6,977 nt of DNA from an uncultured Eubacteriales bacterium (GTDB lineage Bacteria > Bacillota_A > Clostridia > Oscillospirales > CAG-272): the NCBI GenBank assembly GCA_900555345.1, contig USKS01000075.1, forward strand, positions 1 through 6,977, in the 5' to 3' direction. The number at the start of each line of letters is the position of its first letter. The first letter of the stretch is position 1. The position numbers and the translations under genes were made by a program. Below the pieces are notes generated by a model. The model was not told the origin of the DNA and made no database searches. It was given only the letters and a program-made list of their open reading frames with translations. Positions 1 through 4,226 of this stretch are shown piece after piece.

Positions 1-1
1 T

Positions 2-55
2 AAGGAAAGGGTCTATGCCGACGCAAATGCCGCAATAAAGCGTATGTCGGAATAA
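2..55 (+). CDS. 3' end of an upstream gene (partial, unidentified)
   Basis: Frame 2 is open from the window edge to TAA at 53-55 and reads KERVYADANAAIKRMSE. The composition (charged, Ala-rich, helix-like) and the codon choice resemble the real genes further on, while the other two + frames contain early stops or look less protein-like. Only 17 residues are visible, so no family can be named. The stop lies 6 bases before the -35 box of the next promoter, which supports a gene boundary here. No clear terminator hairpin follows it, so read-through into the next unit is possible. Confidence 0.55.
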   Translation, partial: KERVYADANAAIKRMSE

Positions 56-61
56 ATTTCC

Positions 62-90
62 TTGACAAACGCATAATGAGGTGTTATAAT
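62..90 (+). promoter_or_regulatory. Perfect-consensus sigma-A promoter P1
   Basis: TTGACA at 62-67 and TATAAT at 85-90 are separated by exactly 17 bases, so both boxes match the sigma-70/sigma-A consensus at every position. Transcription would start near 97. The nearest large gene begins more than 300 bases downstream and has its own promoter, so the purpose of P1 is unclear. It could serve a small transcript, a tiny ORF (102-167), or a long leader for the membrane-protein operon. Confidence 0.85.
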
Positions 91-101
91 AGTCGGGTGG
101 A

Positions 102-167
102 ATGAATGCGGAAAATTCATTTTCACATCATGCGGTCATCACGCAGTTATTACAAAATCGTTACTAA
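102..167 (+). CDS. Possible 21-residue leader peptide or small ORF
   Basis: An ATG at 102-104, about 5 bases after the expected P1 start site, opens a frame of 21 codons ending at TAA 165-167. It reads MNAENSFSHH followed by AVITQLLQNRY. A GGGTGG stretch at 95-100 could be a poor ribosome binding site but lies very close to both the transcription start and the ATG. No run of one amino acid of the sort seen in attenuator peptides is present. It may simply be chance, and I rate it weak. Confidence 0.15.
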   Translation: MNAENSFSHHAVITQLLQNRY

Positions 168-280
168 AGTATCATATCTGTAACAGGCTTTTAGCATTTT
201 TTTATTTTAAAGTTGCGTTTTTTAGTGAAAACTGTACACGATAAATGAAAAAGAAGCTGAAAATTTGGCGCAGATGTACA

Positions 281-309
281 TTGACACTTTGGCGTCGGAA
301 TGATAGAAT
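281..309 (+). promoter_or_regulatory. Sigma-A promoter P2 for the membrane-protein/lipoprotein operon
   Basis: TTGACA at 281-286 is a perfect -35 box. TAGAAT at 304-309 matches the -10 consensus at five of six positions, and the spacer is exactly 17 bases. Transcription would start close to 316, giving a leader of about 90 nt before the ATG at 406. The palindrome TGTACA (275-280) directly abuts the -35 box and may be an operator. Confidence 0.82.
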
Positions 310-369
310 AATAGCGTGATATACGGAAGGCGTAAACGCTTAAGTCCGCAGATCGCAACATTCATATTG

Positions 370-392
370 ATTTCCATTTTATATTTGGAAAT
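370..392 (+). other. Leader hairpin upstream of the membrane-protein start
   Basis: ATTTCCA (370-376) pairs perfectly with TGGAAAT (386-392) around a nine-base AT-rich loop. The right arm holds the only GGA-type purine stretch near the start codon at 406. That stretch is about 16 bases upstream, farther than a usual ribosome binding site. The hairpin could affect translation, but it is AT-rich and modest in strength. Confidence 0.3.
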
Positions 393-405
393 AAATAAAG
401 AAAAA

Positions 406-1776
406 ATGAAAACAAAAACAAAAAAAGACCCCTTCGGTCTTACCCTTCTGTGGGTGGGCGCGCTGTTTCTGGTAAACCCGCTTATAAATATCGTTGATAT
501 CCTGCCGGATGCCGCAGGCTATATTCTAATGGCGCTTGGGCTCGGAAAAATTTCGGCGATGAACTCTTTTTTCAAAAGCGCGCGGCGAGGCTTTCTCATA
601 CTCTGCGCCGTGTCGGTCGTAAAGCTTTTCTTCGTTGCGGGGCTGGGCACTTCGTCCGACTCGTACAAGCTGCTCATGACATTCTCGTTTGCAGTCGTCG
701 AGGCGATATTCTTTCTTCCCGCCGCATCAAACCTGTATGAGGGCTTTACCTGGCTCGGCACCCGCTGCGGCGCGAGCGGCACCGATGCCGTCGGGGTTTC
801 AAAAAACAAAACGCGCCCCGTATCCATTGTTCGCCGAATGACGTATGCAGCGTTTTTCGTGCGTGCCGCAGGCTCCGTTTTGCCTGTGCTTCCCGCCGTC
901 ACCATGACTGGAGTTACATATTTCCCCGGCGCGCATACCGCTGATTGGACGCTGCTCACGCCGCTTCTCTATGTTGTATCGTGGATAGCGGGGCTCGCCG
1001 TCGGCGCTGTGTGGATAGTTTATTTCGCAAAGTACATTCGCGGCGTAACGGGAAGCAGCACACAGGCTCTCGGGATGCTGTACGGTCGGTATGAAAACGA
1101 ATATCTGGCGGACGCGCCCGCGCGCGCTGCCGACAGAATGAAGATTGCGTCGTATCTTCTCATAATCGCGGCTCCTTTTACCCTTGATATGTATGTTGAC
1201 GGAGTCAACATTTTCCCCAACGCGATCTGCGCCGCGCTGTTTCTTTCGGTGTTTGTATTTCTTCGCGGAGACGGCGGAAAGCTTTGTCTCGCGGGCATTG
1301 CGGCGTCGGCTGTCTGGGCGGCTGTCTCTCTTTTCGGAGAATATCTGCAGATAGCGTTCCGCGCGGAGAACTACAAGCCGAAAAGCGCGGCACTGGGTAT
1401 CGGCAAGGCGCCGCATATGTATCTTATAATTGAAATTTCCGCATTTATCGGAGCGGCGGTGTTTGCAATATGCGTCCTTCTGATGCTGTTTGTACTGAAG
1501 CGTGCGCTTTCGTCCCATGCAAGGCTTATAGGCGGCTCGGCGGAGAACGCTTCCGTAAAGCTTTTGTATCTGCCGGCGTCATTTTGGTTTGTATCGGCGC
1601 TTTCCGCGGCGGCGCTTACCGTACTGCTCAAATATTTCCCACAGTACTGGCTCATAAACGGACTTATTTCGGCGGCGCTGACCGTTGTTTCGGTGCTCAC
1701 CGCCGGTGCTTTCAAAGAAAGAATATATTCCCGCGCGGCTCTGCGCGGGGCGATAACCGAAAGGAATCAGAAATAA
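406..1776 (+). CDS. Polytopic integral membrane protein of unknown function
   Basis: The product has 456 residues, and I do not recognise a named family. About ten hydrophobic segments are visible, roughly at residues 11-24, 62-80, 88-107, 148-165, 184-208, 248-262, 270-287, 292-312, 338-364, 388-408 and 414-436. Positively charged loops such as KTKTKK at the N-terminus and RRMTY near 143 suggest a cytoplasmic N-terminus. The start was set at ATG 406 (MKTKTKKDPFG). The open frame runs back to a GTG at 316, but that codon sits at the expected P2 transcription start and the intervening segment looks non-coding. No strong ribosome binding site precedes the ATG; only AAAGAAAAA is seen. Near the N-terminus there is a conserved-looking motif, NPLINIVDILPDAAGY (residues 24-39), echoed by V267-N-I-F-P-N-A273. 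The gene abuts the downstream lipoprotein gene (TAA then ATG with no gap), so the two are almost certainly cotranscribed and may act together at the membrane. No catalytic or transporter signature was seen. Confidence 0.88.
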   Translation: MKTKTKKDPFGLTLLWVGALFLVNPLINIVDILPDAAGYILMALGLGKISAMNSFFKSARRGFLILCAVSVVKLFFVAGLGTSSDSYKLLMTFSFAVVEAIFFLPAASNLYEGFTWLGTRCGASGTDAVGVSKNKTRPVSIVRRMTYAAFFVRAAGSVLPVLPAVTMTGVTYFPGAHTADWTLLTPLLYVVSWIAGLAVGAVWIVYFAKYIRGVTGSSTQALGMLYGRYENEYLADAPARAADRMKIASYLLIIAAPFTLDMYVDGVNIFPNAICAALFLSVFVFLRGDGGKLCLAGIAASAVWAAVSLFGEYLQIAFRAENYKPKSAALGIGKAPHMYLIIEISAFIGAAVFAICVLLMLFVLKRALSSHARLIGGSAENASVKLLYLPASFWFVSALSAAALTVLLKYFPQYWLINGLISAALTVVSVLTAGAFKERIYSRAALRGAITERNQK

Positions 1777-3198
1777 ATGAAAAAGACAGACATCGGGCGC
1801 ACGGCGCGGCGCCTTGTATCGCTGGCGCTTGCCGCCGTATTCTGCGTTCTGCCTCTTGCTTCCTGCAAAAAGGGCGACGCGGGGTCGGATGATGACGACA
1901 AGGTATACACCGCCGGTGACATTGCCATGAGTACGGAAAACTTCACCATATCCCGTGCAGAGGTGTCATATATATTCTACCAGAACTACAACGAGTTTGT
2001 AAACAACAACTCCGAAACGGTAAATATGTACAATATAGATACAAATTCGTCGCTTAAAACACAGGAATATCATGACGGGATCACCTGGTTCAGATATTTT
2101 GCGGATGCGACTGTTGATTACATGAAGTTTGTGCTCGTATTCTGCGAGGCGGCGCGCGCCGACGGTCTCACGCTTGACAGCGACGACAAGGAGGCCATAA
2201 ACAAGGCGGTCTCGTCCTACGGCGAATATGCCGAGAGGTACGGATACACTGTGGAGGGGCTTTTTGAAAAGACCTTCAACGCCGATGTGAACGAGCAGGT
2301 CCTGCGCGAATATCTCGAAAAGGATGCTCTGGCGCACAAATACTACTACGATCTTCTCTCGTCGTACGAGTACAGCGACAGCGAGATGGAAGCCTTTGTT
2401 GAGGAAAATCCCTACAGGTTCAAGAGCATAGACTATATATATTATACCTTTGACGAGGACAACGACGAAGGCGCGAAAGAGTCTGCCGCGCAGCTTGCCG
2501 CCATAAACGATGCCGAGCAGTTCAAGGCGTACATAGAAAACTATGCCGAAAACGAACATCCGGGCGACGAGGTCTTTTCCATTGACAAGTACACGGTGAA
2601 ATACGCGGCTCGAAACGAGTACAGCGATTTCAGCAAGTGGGCGTTCGACGGCGCGCATGCGGGCGAGACGTACACGGTGACAAACGATGTTGACGGAACA
2701 TACAGCGTATATCTGCTCGTATCCGAGCCTTCGATACAGGAGTACAGGACAAGAGATTTCAGGTTTATAAAGGAATATGTGAGCGGTCATCCCAGCTATC
2801 AGAAAACGCTTGAGTACGTAAACGGGCTTCTTGACACGTGGAAAGAGGGCGAGGCTACGGAAGACAGCTTTGCCGCCCTTGCGGACACGTACAACAAGGC
2901 GGCGGACAACGAGCTCGGCGGCGGATTGTACATGAACGCGTCGAAATCCGACACGACCCTGCCCGAGGAGCTTAAGCAGTGGCTGTTTGAGGACGGCAGA
3001 GCCGCGGGCGACACGACCGTCGTTAAGGGCGACGCATACTACATGGCGGTGTACTATATCGGCGAGGACGAGGTGCAGTGGAAGCTTCTTGCAAAGCAGG
3101 GGCTTAACGAAAAGCACTATCAGGAGGACTACGAAAAGCTCAGCGAAAAGTACGCTGTAACTACAGACGACGCAGTGATAAACTCCCTCGACGCATAA
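1777..3198 (+). CDS. SurA/PrsA-like foldase lipoprotein with degenerate parvulin modules
   Basis: The product is a 473-residue secreted lipoprotein. The N-terminus has a basic region (KKTDIGRTARR), a hydrophobic core (residues 13-27) and a lipobox LASC, so Cys30 would be lipidated and the protein anchored to the outer membrane face. An Asp-rich linker follows (GSDDDDK, 36-42). Residues 55-215 resemble a SurA/PrsA N-terminal helical chaperone domain (ISRAEVSYIFYQNYNEF, then a long helical segment with YLEKDALAHKYYYDLL). Two segments, about 217-320 and 325-432, look like diverged parvulin-type modules. The first contains FSKWAFDGAHAGETYTV; the second contains GGGLYMN, LPEELKQWLFEDGRAAGD and a final AYYMAVYYIG strand. 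The usual parvulin FGYH element is missing, so isomerase activity is doubtful and a holdase or scaffold role is more likely. The start is supported by AAGGAA at 1761-1766, ten bases before the ATG. The gene begins directly after the membrane-protein stop codon, which fits an envelope-related operon. The family call is by motif only. It could also be a substrate-specific lipoprotein chaperone for its neighbour. Confidence 0.83.
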   Translation: MKKTDIGRTARRLVSLALAAVFCVLPLASCKKGDAGSDDDDKVYTAGDIAMSTENFTISRAEVSYIFYQNYNEFVNNNSETVNMYNIDTNSSLKTQEYHDGITWFRYFADATVDYMKFVLVFCEAARADGLTLDSDDKEAINKAVSSYGEYAERYGYTVEGLFEKTFNADVNEQVLREYLEKDALAHKYYYDLLSSYEYSDSEMEAFVEENPYRFKSIDYIYYTFDEDNDEGAKESAAQLAAINDAEQFKAYIENYAENEHPGDEVFSIDKYTVKYAARNEYSDFSKWAFDGAHAGETYTVTNDVDGTYSVYLLVSEPSIQEYRTRDFRFIKEYVSGHPSYQKTLEYVNGLLDTWKEGEATEDSFAALADTYNKAADNELGGGLYMNASKSDTTLPEELKQWLFEDGRAAGDTTVVKGDAYYMAVYYIGEDEVQWKLLAKQGLNEKHYQEDYEKLSEKYAVTTDDAVINSLDA

Positions 3199-3212
3199 AG
3201 GGATAGGCATTA

Positions 3213-3282
3213 TATATGGGGCTTCGCCCCAAACCCCGACCATGTGGTTATTTATATGCGGGGTTTCACCCCGCACCCTGAC
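3213..3282. repeat. Two tandem REP-like units with TTC-loop hairpins
   Basis: Unit 1 (3213-3240) and unit 2 (3253-3282) share the plan TATATG, G-rich arm, TTC loop, C-rich arm, then an ACCC(C/T)GAC-type tail. Their starts are 40 bases apart. In unit 1 TGGGGC (3217-3222) pairs with GCCCCA (3226-3231). In unit 2 GCGGGGT (3258-3264) pairs with ACCCCGC (3268-3274). Both loops are exactly TTC. The arms differ in sequence but keep pairing, which implies selection for the hairpin. They lie just after the lipoprotein stop codon and before the terminator, a typical position for REP-type sequences that stabilise mRNA ends. A genome-wide family is inferred, not seen. Confidence 0.7.
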
Positions 3283-3313
3283 TCGAGGACTTTTTTGGGA
3301 AAAAGTCCCCGAG
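3282..3313. repeat. 14-bp inverted repeat, part of the REP-like cluster
   Basis: The left arm at 3282-3295 (CTCGAGGACTTTTT) pairs with the right arm at 3300-3313 (AAAAAGTCCCCGAG), with a single A-C mismatch at 3286/3309 and a TGGG loop. It follows the two TTC-loop hairpins directly. No U-run follows, so it is unlikely to be a terminator itself and is better read as part of the composite intergenic repeat or an mRNA 3' stabiliser. Confidence 0.65.
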
Positions 3314-3367
3314 ACCCGAAAAAACCGGACTGCATAGGTTTTAGACTATCAAGCATAGATAGCAAGC

Positions 3368-3393
3368 AAGGCTGCCAAAGGCAGCCTTTTTTT
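3368..3393 (+). terminator. Intrinsic terminator of the lipoprotein operon
   Basis: GGCTGCC (3370-3376) pairs perfectly with GGCAGCC (3380-3386) around an AAA loop. The stem is extended by two A-T pairs and followed by a run of seven T (3387-3393). This is a classic rho-independent terminator on the + strand. It lies about 170 bases after the lipoprotein stop, so the REP-like hairpins are within the 3' untranslated region of the operon mRNA. In the reverse direction there is no good T-run. Confidence 0.9.
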
Positions 3394-3466
3394 ATGTGCA
3401 GTGCAAACGGAGCTTTCAGTATCTCTGCTAAAATTTTAAAACTAAAAGTCCGCAGTTTCAAAGAAT

Positions 3467-3518
3467 ATACCGCGAAGCGAAACAAAGCAAGCTCGTCTTT
3501 CGAGCTTGCTTTCGGTAT
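3467..3518 (+). repeat. Perfect 12-bp inverted repeat with an outer 6-bp clamp
   Basis: AAAGCAAGCTCG (3484-3495) pairs perfectly with CGAGCTTGCTTT (3501-3512) around a five-base TCTTT loop. Outside it ATACCG (3467-3472) pairs with CGGTAT (3513-3518), leaving an 11-base one-sided insert CGAAGCGAAAC. This two-level arrangement looks like an RNA fold rather than a simple terminator. Only three T follow the inner stem in the + direction. Confidence 0.6.
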
Positions 3519-3666
3519 TTATCGGAGCAACGTTCTTTACTTTCGCAAGTAAAACGTCAATCGTGTCTACAAACCACGCTAAAGCCAATTCTCAGAATCT
3601 CTCGGGCTTGGAGCACTCATTTTGATCCTGCACTCGCGGGCATAGTCGAGAGGTGGGGATAGATAT

Positions 3667-3706
3667 ATAAGAAAGGGGCGGAGATACTTCTCTGCCTCTT
3701 TCTTAT
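3667..3706 (+). terminator. 18-bp hairpin with two G-U pairs (possible terminator)
   Basis: The arm 3667-3684 pairs along its full length with 3689-3706 around a TACT loop. Sixteen pairs are Watson-Crick and two are G-U (3676/3697 and 3680/3693). The G-U pairs become A-C mismatches on the other strand, so selection would be on a + strand RNA. The GC-rich inner stem is followed by TTTCTTAT, a U-rich tail that could allow termination, though it is also part of the outer stem. It may therefore be a terminator or a structural helix. Confidence 0.5.
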
Positions 3707-3720
3707 ACCGGTCGGGGGAG

Positions 3721-3759
3721 TGTGAGGGCGGCTACTGCCGGGACAGTAGCCCCCTCACA
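3721..3759 (+). repeat. 16-bp hairpin with one bulged C
   Basis: TGTGAGGG (3721-3728) pairs with CCCTCACA (3752-3759), and GGCTACTG (3730-3737) pairs with CAGTAGCC (3744-3751). C3729 is bulged and the loop is CCGGGA. All 16 pairs are Watson-Crick. It begins only 14 bases after the preceding 18-bp hairpin. ATCTTTAAC follows, not a proper T-run, so termination is uncertain. Confidence 0.6.
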
Positions 3760-3918
3760 TCTTTAACATAAGTTCGGTAAACTGTCGATAAAGTTTGAAA
3801 TGCTTTTATATAAAGCTGAAAGTCAGCGGTTTTACACTTCAAATGAAATACCTACGGGCTACGGGCGTTGAGGGTACGATGCGATAAGCGGCAGTGCATG
3901 AGGCAAACGGGAGCGTTT

Positions 3919-3952
3919 GTGCTAGCGGGGGAAGGCAGTGTTCCTCCTGCAC
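3919..3952 (+). repeat. Interrupted stem-loop
   Basis: GTGC (3919-3922) pairs with GCAC (3949-3952), and GGGGGAA (3927-3933) pairs with TTCCTCC (3941-3947) with one G-U pair and a seven-base loop. Four unpaired bases lie on the left and one on the right. A 6-bp hairpin, CAAACG/CGTTTG with a GGAG loop (3904-3919), lies immediately upstream. It is weaker than the hairpins at 3667-3759. Confidence 0.35.
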
Positions 3953-3970
3953 CCGGATTTTCCCGCGAGA

Positions 3971-4001
3971 GCGGCACATTTTTACTGCGTGAAAGTGCCG
4001 C
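3971..4001. repeat. GC-rich 7-bp hairpin directly before the nuclease promoter
   Basis: GCGGCAC (3971-3977) pairs perfectly with GTGCCGC (3995-4001) around a 17-base loop containing a run of five T. It ends seven bases before the -35 box of the downstream promoter. It could insulate that promoter from upstream transcription or be an operator-like inverted repeat. Confidence 0.4.
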
Positions 4002-4007
4002 GCACTG

Positions 4008-4036
4008 TTGAATTAACCGCCGCGATGTGATATAAT
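4008..4036 (+). promoter_or_regulatory. Strong extended -10 sigma-A promoter for the nuclease/ATPase operon
   Basis: TTGAAT (4008-4013, four of six consensus bases) and TATAAT (4031-4036, perfect) are separated by 17 bases. TGA at 4028-4030 supplies the TGN extended -10 element. Transcription should begin near 4043, giving a leader of about 180 nt before the TTG start at 4224. Confidence 0.83.
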
Positions 4037-4045
4037 ATCCGCAGA

Positions 4046-4066
4046 AAGAATTGCTTTGCAATTCTT
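4046..4066 (+). promoter_or_regulatory. 5' leader hairpin at the mRNA start
   Basis: AAGAATTGC (4046-4054) pairs perfectly with GCAATTCTT (4058-4066) around a TTT loop, nine pairs in all. It begins only a few bases after the predicted transcription start, so the mRNA would carry a hairpin at its extreme 5' end. Such 5' stem-loops are known to protect transcripts in Gram-positive bacteria. Whether it does so here is an inference. Confidence 0.5.
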
Positions 4067-4086
4067 CACGGCTGAAGCCTCCACGC

Positions 4087-4115
4087 GCCGTCGGCGCATC
4101 TGCGCCATTGACGGC
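4087..4115 (+). promoter_or_regulatory. Second leader hairpin of the nuclease operon
   Basis: GCCGTCGGCGC (4087-4097) pairs with GCGCC (4102-4106) and GACGGC (4110-4115), leaving an ATT bulge and an ATCT loop: eleven pairs, nearly all G-C. A smaller hairpin, AAGCA/TGCTT, follows at 4139-4152. Together with the 5' hairpin this makes an unusually structured leader. No T-run follows, so it is not an attenuator of the standard type, and no known riboswitch class was recognised. Confidence 0.45.
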
Positions 4116-4208
4116 CTCGCAAAAATGTCTGTGCAAGCAAGCATTTCTGCTTCGTGGTTTAATACAAGTGTATATCTATCGGCGGCAAGGCACGCCATGC
4201 CGTCGGGA

Positions 4209-4226
4209 AAGGAAGTCTTCGACTTG
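4209..4226 (+). promoter_or_regulatory. Ribosome binding site that fixes the TTG start
   Basis: GGAAG (4211-4215), within AAGGAAG, lies eight bases before TTG at 4224-4226. This is ideal spacing for initiation at TTG. The in-frame ATG codons upstream, at 4125 (no binding site) and 4197 (only AAGG six bases before it), are less convincing. The TTG places KILHTGDVHLD at the very N-terminus, as is normal for the family. Confidence 0.7.

Larger units (their letters stand above)
56..405 (+). other. AT-rich intergenic region with two promoters
   Basis: This 350-base stretch has no gene of normal length. It contains P1 (62-90) and P2 (281-309). A run of seven T at 197-203 is preceded by a weak, imperfect hairpin pairing around 164-169 with 188-194, which might be a poor terminator for a P1 transcript of about 110 nt. 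Two TGTACA palindromes lie at 233-238 and 275-280. In the P2 leader there is a perfect 7-bp hairpin (370-376 with 386-392, nine-base loop) shortly before the start codon. Confidence 0.6.
3394..4007 (+). other. Gene-free, hairpin-rich intergenic region (candidate structured RNA)
   Basis: About 610 bases lie between the terminator and the next promoter without a credible protein gene. Open frames crossing it run through hairpins and lack ribosome binding sites. Strong stem-loops follow one another at 3467-3518, 3531-3556, 3597-3654, 3667-3706, 3721-3759, 3919-3952 and 3971-4001. Several use G-U pairs that work only in a + strand RNA. No good sigma-A promoter could be found for a separate transcript within 3394-3470. 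I do not recognise a known RNA class (not tRNA, 6S, tmRNA, RNase P or SRP RNA by eye). It may be a structured ncRNA, or a cluster of repeat-derived hairpins. Confidence 0.5.

Noticed and set aside
1470..1892. + strand open frame of 140 codons overlapping the membrane-protein end and the lipoprotein start
   Set aside because: It is an out-of-frame reading of both genes, rich in Arg, Gly and Cys, with no binding site.
1966..3276. Long minus-strand open frame of 436 codons opposite the lipoprotein gene
   Set aside because: It mirrors the codon pattern of the lipoprotein, which has a signal peptide, lipobox and domain motifs. The reverse frame has no recognisable protein features or binding site.
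3338..3393. GTTTTAGACTATC followed by a terminator, resembling the start of a type II CRISPR repeat or tracrRNA
   Set aside because: There is a single copy, no spacer-repeat periodicity, no matching anti-repeat and no cas gene. The terminator is better explained as the end of the lipoprotein operon.
3244..3552. Open frame of 102 codons on the + strand, beginning MVIYMRGFTPHPDS
   Set aside because: It runs straight through a REP-like hairpin, the 14-bp inverted repeat, the intrinsic terminator and the 12-bp inverted repeat. It has no ribosome binding site and its composition does not look like a protein.
3560..3660. Possible tRNA or small housekeeping RNA
   Set aside because: No cloverleaf, T-loop GTTCGA-like element or CCA end is present, and it lacks the recognisable core sequences of SRP RNA, tmRNA or RNase P.
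3852..3866. Short direct repeat TACGGGC TACGGGC
   Set aside because: Only two adjacent 7-base copies with no further periodicity and no link to a gene end; likely chance.
4056..4223. N-terminal extension of the nuclease up to TTG 4056
   Set aside because: The extension translates the leader hairpins into an unlikely peptide, and TTG 4056 lies in a hairpin loop. The TTG at 4224 has a proper binding site and gives the family N-terminus.
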